Of a stretch of DNA of 64,000 nucleotides, positions 35,092 through 44,755 are shown piece by piece. Source of the stretch: Allorhizobium ampelinum S4. GTDB lineage: Bacteria > Pseudomonadota > Alphaproteobacteria > Rhizobiales > Rhizobiaceae. The notes below the pieces were generated by a model. That model saw only the letters and a program-made list of their open reading frames with translations. It was not told the origin of the DNA and did no database searches. The translations under genes and the position numbers were made by a program. The stretch is taken from NCBI RefSeq assembly GCF_000016285.1, contig NC_011989.1, positions 933,001 through 997,000 on the forward strand. Reading direction: 5' to 3'. Position 1 is the stretch's first letter, and each line of letters opens with the position of its first letter.

Positions 35092-36558
35092 TCAATACGG
35101 CGCTTCACACTTGCCCATGCCCACATAAACCGTCTTCAACTCCGAATAATGCTCCAGCGCCGCCAGCGAATTCTCGCGGCCAAAACCGGATTGTTTGGAG
35201 CCACCAAACGGCATTTCCACCGGGCAGAGATTATAAGTGTTGATCCACAGCGTTCCGGCTTCCAACTGATCCACCACGCGGTGGGCGCGGGTGATGTCGG
35301 CGGTAAACACGCCGCCCGCGAGGCCAAATTCGGATGCATTGGCGCGGGCAATCACGTCAGCCTCGTCGTCAAAATCCAGCACGCACATCACGGGGCCAAA
35401 AATCTCTTCGCGGGCGATGGTCATGCTATCAGTCACATCGGCAAACACCGTGGGCTGAATAAACGCACCAGTGCCCGACGCGCTGTTGGGAATGCCGCCG
35501 CCCGTGATCAGTGTCGCGCCCTCGGCCTTGCCCTTGTCGATATAGGACAGCACTTTTTCCCGCTGCGCCATCGACACCAAAGGCCCCATCTGGGTGGCCT
35601 CATCTTGCGGATCACCAATCACAATCGCTTCCGTGCGGGCCTTCAAGCGCTCAAGGAAGACCTGCTTGATGGCTGTGTGAACAAACACCCGCGTGCCGTT
35701 GGAGCAAACCTGTCCCGTGGAGTAAAAATTCGCCAGCATCGCCCCGGAAATGGCGCTGTCCACATCCGCATCATCAAACACGATCAGAGGCGATTTGCCG
35801 CCAAGTTCCATGGTGACGTGCTTCAAATGCCCTGCCGCCGCCGCCGCAACTTTCCGCCCCGTTGGCACTGAGCCAGTCAAAGACACCTTGGCCACATCGG
35901 GATGATTGACCAGCAATGGCCCTGTCTCCCGATCGCCCTGAATGACGTTGAACACGCCCTTGGGCGCACCTGCCTCGATCAAAATCTCGGCAATCTTCAA
36001 AGCCCCCAGCGGCGTCATTTCTGATGGCTTGAACACCATGGCATTGCCAGCGGCAAGCGCCGGGGCCGATTTCCAGCAGGCGATCTGCTGCGGATAGTTC
36101 CACGCGCCAATGCCAACACAGACGCCAAGGGGAACCCGTTTGGTATAGGCAAAATCATTGCCCAGCGGAATGTGGCTGCCGTTGAGTCCAGCGGCGGCAA
36201 TTCCGCCAAAAAACTCAAAACTATCCGCGCCCGATGTTGGGTCCGCCACAATGGTTTCTTGAATCGGTTTGCCCGTGTCCATCGTTTCCAGTTCCGACAG
36301 TTCGCGGTTGCGCTCCCGCATGATCTCGGCGGCCTTTTTCAGCACCCGGCCACGGGCAGTGGGGCTAAGAGCTGCCCATTCCTTCTGCGCCCGCTTGGCC
36401 GCTGCAATGGCCCGCTCCACAATCGCAGGCGTTGCGGCGTGCAGCCGGGCAATCACCTCGCCCGTTGCGGGGTAGATGCTGTCAATCACGGTGCCGCTTG
36501 CGTCTTCAACGTATTCGCCATCAATGAAGTGGGAGGCTTTGGGTTGGGCTTTCATCAT
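35092..36558 (-). CDS. betB: Betaine aldehyde dehydrogenase
   Basis: BetB oxidises betaine aldehyde to glycine betaine with NAD(P)+. The 488-residue protein has the aldehyde dehydrogenase fold: the [15 protein letters not shown] block carries the general-base glutamate near residue 252, and the active cysteine lies in [14 protein letters not shown] near 286. Other marks are the [10 protein letters not shown] block near 155 and the terminal [16 protein letters not shown]. Its ATG overlaps the stop of the gst gene by four bases. Either of the two initial methionines could start it. It acts between BetC/BetA and the osmoprotectant product. Confidence 0.94.
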   Translation of the reverse strand: MMKAQPKASHFIDGEYVEDASGTVIDSIYPATGEVIARLHAATPAIVERAIAAAKRAQKEWAALSPTARGRVLKKAAEIMRERNRELSELETMDTGKPIQETIVADPTSGADSFEFFGGIAAAGLNGSHIPLGNDFAYTKRVPLGVCVGIGAWNYPQQIACWKSAPALAAGNAMVFKPSEMTPLGALKIAEILIEAGAPKGVFNVIQGDRETGPLLVNHPDVAKVSLTGSVPTGRKVAAAAAGHLKHVTMELGGKSPLIVFDDADVDSAISGAMLANFYSTGQVCSNGTRVFVHTAIKQVFLERLKARTEAIVIGDPQDEATQMGPLVSMAQREKVLSYIDKGKAEGATLITGGGIPNSASGTGAFIQPTVFADVTDSMTIAREEIFGPVMCVLDFDDEADVIARANASEFGLAGGVFTADITRAHRVVDQLEAGTLWINTYNLCPVEMPFGGSKQSGFGRENSLAALEHYSELKTVYVGMGKCEAPY

Positions 36559-37196
36559 AGAACTCGCAATTCTTCGTAAGACACCATCACATGCTCGCGA
36601 AATGCGGGGCGCGTGGTCAGGTTTTGATAATAGCGGTGAAGGGCGGAGCGCTCTGGGCGCGTGATGTCGATATCGAAATAGCGAAACAGCACATGGCCGA
36701 ATTGAATATCGGCCAAGGTTAGCGCATCACCCGCCAGATAGGCGTGCTTTGCCAGTCGTTGTTCTGCAATATCCAGCTTTGCGCCCAGCACACCCATGGC
36801 TTTTGCAATGGCGGCGGGATCACGATCTTTTGGCGCAGTGCGCACCACGCGCCAGAATATGGGATAGGTAAACTCTTGCGCAATATTGATTTTCGACCAT
36901 TCAGCCCACATGTCCACACGGGTGCGACCCGCCAGATCATCTGGCCAGAATAGGGACGATGCATAACGGCTGGCGAGATAGCGAAGGATCGCTCCCGTCT
37001 CAAACAGAGGCTCACCATTACCGTCTTGCAAAACCGGCACGGTGCCATTCGGGTTCATGGCCAGAAATTCAGGCGTGTCATTGCCACCATAGCGATGGCC
37101 AACATCATGGCGCACATAATCAAGACCAAGTTCGCCAACGCACCACATCAGCGCCTGCACATTCGAGGAGGATTTTCGGCCCCAGATCGTCAGCAT
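36555..37196 (-). CDS. Glutathione S-transferase embedded in the bet operon
   Basis: The 213-residue protein has the N-terminal thioredoxin-like domain, with S-S-N in [12 protein letters not shown] and the cis-proline in [11 protein letters not shown] near 50-60, followed by the all-helical C-terminal domain. Such GSTs conjugate or isomerise electrophiles. The start at 37196 yields a normal length; a longer frame to 37301 would run into betC and is not supported. It lies between betC and betB with a 2-base gap on one side and a 4-base overlap on the other, so it is translated from the same message. A plausible role is detoxifying reactive betaine aldehyde or by-products; that is inference. 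Confidence 0.88.
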   Translation of the reverse strand: MLTIWGRKSSSNVQALMWCVGELGLDYVRHDVGHRYGGNDTPEFLAMNPNGTVPVLQDGNGEPLFETGAILRYLASRYASSLFWPDDLAGRTRVDMWAEWSKINIAQEFTYPIFWRVVRTAPKDRDPAAIAKAMGVLGAKLDIAEQRLAKHAYLAGDALTLADIQFGHVLFRYFDIDITRPERSALHRYYQNLTTRPAFREHVMVSYEELRVL

Positions 37197-37198
37197 CG

Positions 37199-38716
37199 TC
37201 ACTCTCCCCTCGGATAGCGTTTGCTTTCTTCCAGCACATTCAGGTCCATATGGTTGCGCATGTAGCGCTCCGATGCCTTTTGCAGCGGTTGGTGGTCCCA
37301 TGGGTAATAGGAGCCGTTGCGAAGCGCCTCATAGACCACCCAGCGGCGGGCTTGGCTTTCGCGCACCGCCGCATCAAAGCGGGCCATGTCCCAGCGGGCC
37401 TCGCGCTTGGCGGTGAAATCGGCCAGAACATCGGCATAAGCCGGATCAGCGGCCAGATTGGTCAGCTCTTGCGGATCGTTTTCAAGGTCAAACAATTGGT
37501 CGGGATCGAGCGCACAATGCACATATTTCCACTGGCCTTCACGGATACACACCATCGGCGCATAGGAGCCTTCGGCGGCATATTCCATCAGCACAGGTGC
37601 TGCGCGGGCCTCGCCACCGATCATGCCCTTGAGGCTCATGCCATCGGTCCAGGGCATGATCTCATCCATGGAAATTCCGGCCAGATCACACAGCGTTGGC
37701 GTCACATCCAGATTGGAGGTTGGGGCCAGATGCAGACCGGGGGCAATGCCGGGGCCAGCCACCATCAGCGGCACACGGGCAGAGCCTTCAAAGAAATTCA
37801 TCTTGAACCACAGACCACGCTCGCCCAGCATATCGCCGTGGTCGGAGCAGAACAGGATGGTGGTGTTGTCCAGCATTCTTGTGCGGGTCAGCGTGTCGAT
37901 CAACTCGCCCACCTTGTCATCAATATAGGAAATATTGGCAAAATAGGCGCGGCGCGAGCGGCGGATGTCTTCTTCGGTCACATTGAAATTGTCATAATCA
38001 CAAGCATGGATCAGCCGTTTGGAATGCGGGTCTTGATCCGCCAGCGCACCCACGTCTGGCAGAAGATGATTGCTGTCCTCATACAGATCCCAGTATTGTT
38101 TGCGGGCCACGTAAGGGTCATGCGGGTGGGTGAAGGACACCGTCAGGCACCACGGGCGACGAGCCGCATCATCGTTTTCGCGGCTCAGATGATAGAGCTT
38201 CTGATTGGCCAGAAAGGCCACTTCATCATCATATTCCATCTGGTTGGTAATTTCGGCCACGCCAGCCCCGGTCACCGAGCCGAGATTGTGATACCACCAG
38301 TCAATCCGCTCTCCGGGTTTGCGATAATCCGGCGTCCAGCCGAAATCGGCGGGGTATATGTCGGTGGTCAGCCGTTCTTCAAAGCCGTGCAATTGATCCG
38401 GCCCCACGAAATGCATCTTGCCCGAAAGCGCCGTGTAATAGCCTGCGCGGCGTAGATGATGCGCATAGGTGGGAATGGACGACACATATTCCGCCGCATT
38501 GTCATAGACCTGCGTGCGGCTGGGAAGTTGACCGGCCATGAAAGAGGCGCGGGCCGGGGCACAGAGCGGCGAAGATGTGTAGTTGTTTTGAAAGCGGGCG
38601 GAACGGGCTGCCAGCGCTTTCAAATGCGGCGCATGCACCCAGTCTGCCGGGCCATCGGGAAACAGCGTGCCGTTGAGCTGATCGACCATGATGATGAGAA
38701 TATTGGCTCTGGTCAC
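37199..38716 (-). CDS. betC: Choline-sulfatase
   Basis: BetC hydrolyses choline O-sulfate to choline and sulfate, supplying the bet pathway and a sulfur source. The 505-residue sulfatase has the formylglycine motif C-A-P-A-R with C52 and R56, and the metal-binding D12-Q13 near the start. C52 needs conversion to formylglycine by a sulfatase-maturing enzyme, which is not in the window. Other marks are the SDHGDMLGERGLWFK block near 292. Its start overlaps betI by four bases (ATGA), and its stop is 2 bases before gst. The released sulfate would enter the cysDN-cysH route. Confidence 0.94.
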   Translation of the reverse strand: MTRANILIIMVDQLNGTLFPDGPADWVHAPHLKALAARSARFQNNYTSSPLCAPARASFMAGQLPSRTQVYDNAAEYVSSIPTYAHHLRRAGYYTALSGKMHFVGPDQLHGFEERLTTDIYPADFGWTPDYRKPGERIDWWYHNLGSVTGAGVAEITNQMEYDDEVAFLANQKLYHLSRENDDAARRPWCLTVSFTHPHDPYVARKQYWDLYEDSNHLLPDVGALADQDPHSKRLIHACDYDNFNVTEEDIRRSRRAYFANISYIDDKVGELIDTLTRTRMLDNTTILFCSDHGDMLGERGLWFKMNFFEGSARVPLMVAGPGIAPGLHLAPTSNLDVTPTLCDLAGISMDEIMPWTDGMSLKGMIGGEARAAPVLMEYAAEGSYAPMVCIREGQWKYVHCALDPDQLFDLENDPQELTNLAADPAYADVLADFTAKREARWDMARFDAAVRESQARRWVVYEALRNGSYYPWDHQPLQKASERYMRNHMDLNVLEESKRYPRGE

Positions 38717-39315
38717 GGTCTGGGCTCTCCAAGGTTGATGGCATGTAACTGGCCGCTGACATAGTCCTCCACCAGTGTGACAGAGGCATCAATGGACAGC
38801 GGCGCTGCCCGCAGGCTTTGGCGAATGTAAAGCCCGTCGATCATTGCTGCCGTGCCTTCGGCAATACGCTCGGCGTCGGACCGGCTGGCCAGAGGCAATA
38901 GGGCGTTGACCAGATTGGAGCGCAACCGCCGGGCATAGATCACCAGCAGGCGGCGGGTCGCTTCCGAGCGTTGCGCTTCGGAATAGAAGGCAAGCCAGGC
39001 CGCCACGGTATCGGGCGCAAACTGGTCGGCCTGGAAGCTGATACGGATCACGGCGCTAATCCGTTGGCGCGGGGTGGTTGCCGCGGTCAGCGCGCTGGCG
39101 GCATCGGCTTGCAATTGTCTCAACAGCGAGCGGATCGTTTCGATCAGCAATTGCTGTTTGGAGCCGAAATAATGATGGGCCAAAGCGGGAGAAACCCCGG
39201 CGGTACGGGCAATTTCAGACATGGTGACAGCCAGCGAGCCATGCGTGCCGATGGCTTTCAAAGCTGCATCGACAAGGGCTTTTCGTCTGACCGGCTCCAT
39301 TCCCAGTTTTGGCAT
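38713..39315 (-). CDS. betI: TetR-family repressor of the bet operon
   Basis: BetI is a choline-responsive repressor. The 200-residue protein has an N-terminal TetR helix-turn-helix, with SLAVTMSEIARTAGVSPALAHHYF near residue 27, and a helical ligand domain. The start has an AAGGAT site 9 bases upstream. It is the first gene of the operon and overlaps betC. A perfect inverted repeat 34 bases upstream (39349-39368) is the likely BetI operator. Confidence 0.92.
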   Translation of the reverse strand: MPKLGMEPVRRKALVDAALKAIGTHGSLAVTMSEIARTAGVSPALAHHYFGSKQQLLIETIRSLLRQLQADAASALTAATTPRQRISAVIRISFQADQFAPDTVAAWLAFYSEAQRSEATRRLLVIYARRLRSNLVNALLPLASRSDAERIAEGTAAMIDGLYIRQSLRAAPLSIDASVTLVEDYVSGQLHAINLGEPRP

Positions 39316-39348
39316 GGCCTATCCTTTCTGATGATCATCAATCTATTC

Positions 39349-39368
39349 TTGATTGACTGATCAATCAA
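39349..39368. promoter_or_regulatory. Likely BetI operator
   Basis: TTGATTGA and TCAATCAA are perfect 8-base inverted arms around CTGA. The arms resemble the ATTGATTGA/TCAATCAAT boxes of BetI sites that I recall from enterobacteria and rhizobia. The site lies 34 bases upstream of the betI start codon. Confidence 0.75.
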
Positions 39369-39548
39369 TAAAAATCAGCCAGCGGGATGGCGGTCCGAGG
39401 TCCAGATGATTGTCGAGCGTGGGCTGACACCCGACTGACTTAGCCATTCCGGGGCTGTCACAAAACTTTCATCCCCGGTAAAGATTTCCTTCAGGCTTTG
39501 CCGTCACCGTGCCGTAAACTTAAACAATTTGGGCGCAGGGATATTTCA

Positions 39549-41360
39549 ATGGTGGCGATTGCGACGGAACGCGGAGTATTACGCCGCTATGCCAGCGATC
39601 AATTGCTGACGCTGGCGAAAGTCGTAATGGAAAATGCCATGCAGCCGATTGTCGAGGTTCAGACCGGGGCGGTCTTCGGCTATGAAACGTTGATGCGCGG
39701 TCAGGAACGGATCGGTTTCGAGACCCCGCTGGATATTCTCGATCAGGCCCATGAGACGGGGCAGTTGCTGGCGCTGGAGCAGATGGTGGCAAGCAGGGCG
39801 CTGGCCAAATTTGCCAGCCTGCCCGATCATGCGGCCTATACGCTGTTTCTCAATCTCGATGTGCGGCTGATTGCACAAGGAGAGACAATTATCGACGGGC
39901 TTTTGGCGCATCTGCGCGCCGCCGGGATTGCGCCGTCGTCCGTGTGTTTTGAATTATCGGAGCGGTTCAACAATACCGAAGTGCCGGAATTTGCCGGTCT
40001 TATGCTGCGGCTGCGCAGCGCCGGCTTCAAGATTGCCATTGACGATTTCGGCGTTGGCCATGCCGAGATGAAGCTACTCTGTGATTTTCCCATCGACTAT
40101 CTGAAAATCGACCGGCATTTCATCTCCGGCCTGGACGGTCATTCGCGCAAACGCCATCTGGTGAAAAACATCGTCCAGACCGCCCATGTGCTTGGTGTGC
40201 GGGTCATTGCCGAGGGTATCGAGACGGAAGGTGAGTTCATCGCCTGTCGCGAGCTTGGCGTGGATCTCGTCCAGGGCTGGTATATTGCGAGGCCTACCAC
40301 CCATCTGGCCGAGCTGAAATCCCACTATCGGCATCTGAAGGATATCGGTCAGTCACGGCGCTCCAGCCAGTCACTGGATGAAATCCTGATCCGCAAGCAG
40401 ATCGAGCGCCTGCCGACGGTCTATGAAAATGACAGTGTGGATAGCGTGTTCGACCTGTTTCGCCGCAATCCGCGCCAGTCGTTCTTTCCGGTTCTGAACG
40501 CCAATGGCGAGCCGCGTGGCATCATCCACGAAGTGCATTTGAAGGAATATATCTATCAGCCCTTCGGGCGCGATCTTCTGAAGAACAAGGTCTATGAGCG
40601 GACCATCTCGCAATTCGTCGATCACGCTCCAGTCGTGGGGCTCGATGCCGATGCCGACCGGCTGATGGCGATCTTCTCCAATACCGAGGGCAGCGATTGC
40701 GTGCTGCTGACCGAAAATCTGCGCTATGCGGGCGTGGTCTCGGCGGCGTCGCTGGTACGCATCATCAATGAAAAACAGTTGAAGACCGCCCAGGAACAGA
40801 ACCCACTGACCGGCCTGCCGGGCAATCGCGCCATTCGTGATTTCATGCAGGACAGCGGTCGTGATAGCGATGACCTGCGCCATTTCTGCTATTGTGATTT
40901 CGACAGTTTCAAACCCTTCAACGATCACTACGGCTTTCACCTGGGCGACCACGCCATTTCGCTGTTTGCCGCGCTGATGCGCCGTTATTTCTTCGCCGAT
41001 GGCGTGTTTCTCGGCCATGTCGGCGGCGACGATTTCTTCATCGGCCTGATCGGTTGGACGGGCGAGGAAGTCGTCGAGATTCTCGACCGGCTGCTCTCGG
41101 ATTTCCACGGCGATGTCGCCGCTCTCTATTCACCGGAAGACCGGGCGCAAGGCCGTATTCGTGGCACGGACCGTCATGGTATCGACCGCGATTTTCCGCT
41201 GATGCGCTGCTCCATCGGCGTTCTGGAATTACCGCAGGGGCTGGTTGTCGATGATGTCAGCCGCCTGTCGTCGGAAATCGCCAGCGTCAAGAAAAGCGCC
41301 AAGGATAGCGATAGCGGCCTTTTTGTCTCCGGCATCCGTTCGCCGCAGCCGATCGGGTGA
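39549..41360 (+). CDS. EAL-CBS-GGDEF cyclic-di-GMP protein
   Basis: The 603-residue protein starts with an EAL phosphodiesterase domain (about 25-275), continues with a pair of CBS domains (about 290-415) and ends with a GGDEF domain (about 425-590). In the EAL domain the signature is YETLMR, and DDFGVGHAE, the IDRHFI lysine-aspartate stretch and EGIET are intact. In the GGDEF domain the active-site loop is GGDDF, a usual functional variant. This order is unusual compared with the common GGDEF-EAL layout and has no sensor domain apart from the CBS pair, which may bind adenine nucleotides. It could make or degrade c-di-GMP. The start at 39549 matches the domain start; an upstream ATG at 39498 is an alternative. 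Confidence 0.9.
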   Translation: MVAIATERGVLRRYASDQLLTLAKVVMENAMQPIVEVQTGAVFGYETLMRGQERIGFETPLDILDQAHETGQLLALEQMVASRALAKFASLPDHAAYTLFLNLDVRLIAQGETIIDGLLAHLRAAGIAPSSVCFELSERFNNTEVPEFAGLMLRLRSAGFKIAIDDFGVGHAEMKLLCDFPIDYLKIDRHFISGLDGHSRKRHLVKNIVQTAHVLGVRVIAEGIETEGEFIACRELGVDLVQGWYIARPTTHLAELKSHYRHLKDIGQSRRSSQSLDEILIRKQIERLPTVYENDSVDSVFDLFRRNPRQSFFPVLNANGEPRGIIHEVHLKEYIYQPFGRDLLKNKVYERTISQFVDHAPVVGLDADADRLMAIFSNTEGSDCVLLTENLRYAGVVSAASLVRIINEKQLKTAQEQNPLTGLPGNRAIRDFMQDSGRDSDDLRHFCYCDFDSFKPFNDHYGFHLGDHAISLFAALMRRYFFADGVFLGHVGGDDFFIGLIGWTGEEVVEILDRLLSDFHGDVAALYSPEDRAQGRIRGTDRHGIDRDFPLMRCSIGVLELPQGLVVDDVSRLSSEIASVKKSAKDSDSGLFVSGIRSPQPIG

Positions 41361-41373
41361 GGTGGGTTTCGGC

Positions 41374-42504
41374 TCAATCGGTCTGATAAACAATGACCGC
41401 CTTTGAAAAATCCTTGTTGCGCAGATCCGTGCGGCGGATCATGACATAATAACCGCCGTTGAAATCGACGCCGTCGCTGGCATAGCCGGTGATCGTCAGC
41501 AGGGGAATCCAGTTTTCGATGGGGCCCGCAAGACCCCTTATGGTGCGGATGTAATCGTCATTGCGCGGCAGATCGAATTTCACGTCTTCGGCACCGAGAT
41601 CGATGGCGGGGTCGGATTGAACGAAGTTCGGCCAACCGTAGAGTTGGCAACCGTCGCCGGGGCCGCTGGTCAGCGCATCCAGCCAGGCCCGATGCGGCGG
41701 CTCCTGCGGATGGGGATAGCGGGTCAGCATCGGATAGGACCCATCGCCTGGCAGAGTATAGGAAAATGTCGGATCGATCCGGGCGGATGGCAATCGCATC
41801 GCCTGTTCGTCGGTGTCTCCCTCATGTCGCTCGCCCCAAAGCGCCATGCCGAGATCAGGGACGGGACGGCGTTTCAACTCGCTCTGCGCGGCGGGAAGAT
41901 AGAGAAGGGAAAAGGATTTTTCCGCCTGCTGCTCGCCAAACCAGGGCAGCAGCACGAGGTCGAAAAACACCAGAAGCCGGCCGTCGGTGGGAATATCGGG
42001 ATCGAGCGGGCCGGTTGCGGCGGCAGCGGCAAGATCGAATTGCAGGACGAAGGCAAGCGGAGCATCCCGGTTGGCGAGCGGTTGCTTGGTTTCAATCATC
42101 TGCTGGTAATAGGGGGTGGGGTTCTCGCCATTCAGCTTGCGCAGGACATCGACGTCCCGCTTGCCGCTTGAGGACGGCTTGCGCATCGGCCAGTCCGTGT
42201 TCTCAGGCATGTCCGGCGCGCCGCCGATCTTACTTGCGCCGACAGGAATGTCCTTATCGTCCAGCGCTATCGAACTGAGAATGGTCGTTGGCCGAGCCTG
42301 TTTCAGCAGGCTGCTTCGATCCCAGGACCCCACGCCGAAGGTCTTCAACGACTGGTCGAGTTCGTCTTTTGTCTTGAAATAAGGGCCAGCCTTGCGCTGC
42401 TGCGCAAAGGTGCCTGTGGCGTTACCGAAAGCCAGGAGGCCAGCCGCCCCGGTAAGAACGCTGCGACGGGTGAAGAGATGCGGGGCAAGGGGCTTTTTGT
42501 GCAT
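41374..42504 (-). CDS. Tat-exported DUF1963 protein
   Basis: The 376-residue protein begins with a twin-arginine signal peptide: [16 protein letters not shown] around residues 12-27, followed by an alanine-rich cleavage region ending near 35. The mature part matches DUF1963 (YwqG-like), which contains [11 protein letters not shown] and a Y-W-F-rich sheet region. The family function is unknown. Folded export through Tat suggests a cofactor-binding or rapidly folding periplasmic protein. It is convergent with the c-di-GMP gene, with 13 bases between the stops. It is divergent from the quinone oxidoreductase gene. Confidence 0.8.
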   Translation of the reverse strand: MHKKPLAPHLFTRRSVLTGAAGLLAFGNATGTFAQQRKAGPYFKTKDELDQSLKTFGVGSWDRSSLLKQARPTTILSSIALDDKDIPVGASKIGGAPDMPENTDWPMRKPSSSGKRDVDVLRKLNGENPTPYYQQMIETKQPLANRDAPLAFVLQFDLAAAAATGPLDPDIPTDGRLLVFFDLVLLPWFGEQQAEKSFSLLYLPAAQSELKRRPVPDLGMALWGERHEGDTDEQAMRLPSARIDPTFSYTLPGDGSYPMLTRYPHPQEPPHRAWLDALTSGPGDGCQLYGWPNFVQSDPAIDLGAEDVKFDLPRNDDYIRTIRGLAGPIENWIPLLTITGYASDGVDFNGGYYVMIRRTDLRNKDFSKAVIVYQTD

Positions 42505-42648
42505 TCAAATGGTCCTGAACTATCGGGATTCTGGGTCATTCGTTCGGTATTAGAAGGACTTATGCCGCCCCGCGTCGATCCGTCTTCTTTTCTTTTCGTC
42601 TCTCGGTCTCTAGATAAGGTCGAGGTACACTTAGTCCAGAGGCAAAAG

Positions 42649-43647
42649 ATGACGCTTCCCACGCACATGCGCTATGTCGATACCCCATCCTTCGGCGGGC
42701 CTGAGGTCATGACAATTGCCCATGGTCCGCTGCCAGCTCCAGCAGCCGGTGAAATTCTGGTGAAGGTCGAAGCGGCAGGCGTCAATCGGCCGGATGTGGC
42801 GCAGCGCCAGGGCAGTTATCCGCCGCCGAAGGGCGCAAGCCCTGTTCTCGGCCTGGAAGTGGCTGGCACGGTGGTGGCGCTGGGCGAAGGGGTGAGCGAC
42901 TTTGCCATTGGCGACAAGGTCTGCGGGCTGGCCAATGGCGGCGGTTATGCCGAGTTCTGCATTCTTCCGGAAGGCCAAAGCCTGCCCTGGCCCAGGGGAT
43001 TCGATGCGGTGAAAGCGGCGGCGGTACCGGAAACCTTCTTCACCGTCTGGGCCAACCTGTTCCAGATGGCGGGGCTGACCGAGGGCGAAACCGTGCTGAT
43101 CCACGGTGGCTCCTCGGGTATTGGCACCACGGCCATCCAGCTTGCCCGTGCTTTCGGTGCCGACGTGCTGACCACGGTTGGTTCGGCTGAAAAGGCCGAG
43201 GCCTGCCTGAAGCTCGGCGCCCGCCGGGCCATCAATTACCGGAGTGAGGATTTCGCCGAGGTGGTGAAGGCCGAGACGGATGGTAAGGGGGTCGATATCA
43301 TCCTCGACATGATCGGCGCGTCCTATTTTGAAAAGAATATTGCATCACTGGCCAAGGACGGCTGCCTGTCGATCATTGCTTTTCTCGGCGGTGCCGTGGC
43401 CGAAAAGGTCAATCTCGGCCCGATCATGGTCAAGCGCCTGACGGTGACAGGATCAACGATGCGCCCGCGCACCGCGGAAGAAAAACGCGCCATCCGTGAT
43501 GACCTTTTGGCCAGCGCCTGGCCGCTTCTGGAGCAGGGCACCGTCGCGCCAGTCATTCATACCGTTCTGCCGTTCGACAAGGTGGCGGATGCGCATCGGC
43601 TGATGGAAGACAGCACGCATATCGGCAAGATTGTGCTGACGCTTTGA
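42649..43647 (+). CDS. NAD(P)H:quinone oxidoreductase, zinc-independent MDR family (PIG3-like)
   Basis: The 332-residue protein belongs to the medium-chain reductase family. It has an N-terminal GroES-like domain and a Rossmann fold with [15 protein letters not shown] at residues 152-166 for NADPH. It has no structural zinc cysteines. Relatives reduce quinones or conjugated aldehydes. The start at 42649 has an AGAGG site 7 bases upstream; the longer reading frame from 42478 is antisense to the DUF1963 start region and not supported. It is transcribed divergently from the Tat-exported protein. Confidence 0.88.
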   Translation: MTLPTHMRYVDTPSFGGPEVMTIAHGPLPAPAAGEILVKVEAAGVNRPDVAQRQGSYPPPKGASPVLGLEVAGTVVALGEGVSDFAIGDKVCGLANGGGYAEFCILPEGQSLPWPRGFDAVKAAAVPETFFTVWANLFQMAGLTEGETVLIHGGSSGIGTTAIQLARAFGADVLTTVGSAEKAEACLKLGARRAINYRSEDFAEVVKAETDGKGVDIILDMIGASYFEKNIASLAKDGCLSIIAFLGGAVAEKVNLGPIMVKRLTVTGSTMRPRTAEEKRAIRDDLLASAWPLLEQGTVAPVIHTVLPFDKVADAHRLMEDSTHIGKIVLTL

Positions 43648-43770
43648 AAGATGTTTCCGCTCGCGTCCGGGCAGGTGGTTAAAAATGCCTCTTTAGGCCG
43701 CACACTCATAAACCGGGTTTGCAAATCGGCCTGATTTTGATTCACTGAGGCCTTGATTTGGAGGCCTCTC

Positions 43771-44142
43771 ATGACCCGTCGCCGGTTTGATCTCACCGAT
43801 TTCGAATGGACTGTCATCCAGCCCTTGTTGCCCAACAAGCCGCGTGGGGTGCCACGGGTTGACGACCGGCGGGTGATCAACGGCATCTTGTGGCGGTTTC
43901 GGACAGGTTCACCCTGGGCAGACGTTCCTGATCGATATGGTCCATATACAACCTGCTACAACCGGTTCGTGCGATGGCGAAAGGCGGGTGTCTGGGATCA
44001 TGTTTTGGGCGAGATTTCCAAGGCTTTCGACGGCGATATCGTTATGATCGACAGCTCCTGTGTCCGTGTTCATCAACATGCGGCCACGGGAAAAAGGGGG
44101 ATCAACACGATGGCTGCATGGGACGTTCCCGTGGCGGCTTGA
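43771..44142 (+). CDS. IS5-family transposase, frame A
   Basis: This 123-residue reading frame covers the N-terminal part of a DDE transposase, beginning MTRRRFDLTDFEWTVIQP. It contains the VIMIDSS block that carries the first catalytic aspartate. The in-frame product ends in an unrelated tail after a run AAAAAGGGGG near 44089-44100, where the natural product shifts to frame B. A programmed minus-one frameshift there would join the catalytic parts, as is common in IS427-group elements. Frame A alone would make a truncated protein. Confidence 0.82.
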   Translation: MTRRRFDLTDFEWTVIQPLLPNKPRGVPRVDDRRVINGILWRFRTGSPWADVPDRYGPYTTCYNRFVRWRKAGVWDHVLGEISKAFDGDIVMIDSSCVRVHQHAATGKRGINTMAAWDVPVAA

Positions 44143-44534
44143 CCACCAAAATCCACGCCGTTGTCGATGCCGATGGCCGACCGATCCGTCTCGCACTCAC
44201 AGCCGGTCAAGCCCATGATGGTCGCATGGCAGAACCATTGTTACAGACAATCTCCAAGGGTGCGATCCTGCTGGCGGACAAGGCCTACGATACCAACGCG
44301 ATCAGAGCATTTGCAAAGCAAAGGCAGGCATGGGCCAATATTCCTGCCAAGAGCAATCGGAAGGGAAGCTTCCCTTTCAGCCAATGGGTTTACCGACAGC
44401 GCAATCTCGTTGAGCGTTTCTTCAGCAAACTCAAACAGTTCAGAGGCATCGCAACCCGTTACGACAAAGACCCATTGAACTTTCTCGCCGCTGTCAAATT
44501 GGCAGCAGCAAGAATTTGGATCAGATCGTTATGA
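43974..44534 (+). CDS. IS5-family transposase, frame B
   Basis: From about position 44100 this frame continues the transposase with DGCMGRSRGGLTTKIHAV, the ADKAYDTNAI block with the second catalytic aspartate and a RNLVERFFSKLKQF block with the glutamate. It has no natural start of its own in front of the homologous part; the region before about 44090 is the frame-shifted shadow of frame A. The combined protein would be about 250 residues, as expected for this group. Confidence 0.75.
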   Translation: MAKGGCLGSCFGRDFQGFRRRYRYDRQLLCPCSSTCGHGKKGDQHDGCMGRSRGGLTTKIHAVVDADGRPIRLALTAGQAHDGRMAEPLLQTISKGAILLADKAYDTNAIRAFAKQRQAWANIPAKSNRKGSFPFSQWVYRQRNLVERFFSKLKQFRGIATRYDKDPLNFLAAVKLAAARIWIRSL

Positions 44535-44755
44535 GTCTACGGCCTAGATTGTGGTTTGGCAGCGATTAATTCGGATGAGGCTGTCACAAAACATTCGCAA
44601 TAGCGCCGCATATGATTGTTTTTTAAGTGCTTATTAAAAGTATCAATGCATAATAATTTCGATTTGCTTTCGCGGTTTTCTATTTCAGCAAATGATTTGC
44701 CCAGTCCGCCTTGAAGAAAGCATGACAACTCTTTTATTTGTCAGGGTGAATCTTC

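Larger units (their letters stand above)
43694..44546 (+). mobile_element. IS5-family (IS427-group) insertion sequence
   Basis: An element of about 850 bases with imperfect terminal inverted repeats. The left end reads TAGGCCGCACACTCATAA and the right end, reversed, TAGGCCGTAGACTCATAA. The flanking TA on both sides fits a TA target duplication, giving a core from about 43696 to 44544. It carries a two-frame DDE transposase. It sits between the quinone oxidoreductase and chemoreceptor genes and does not break a gene that I can recognise. The ends look intact, so it is probably capable of movement if frameshifting works. Confidence 0.85.

Noticed and set aside
36959..38455. Plus-strand ORF of 498 codons across betC
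   Set aside because: Antisense to the choline-sulfatase with all catalytic residues; no domain of its own.
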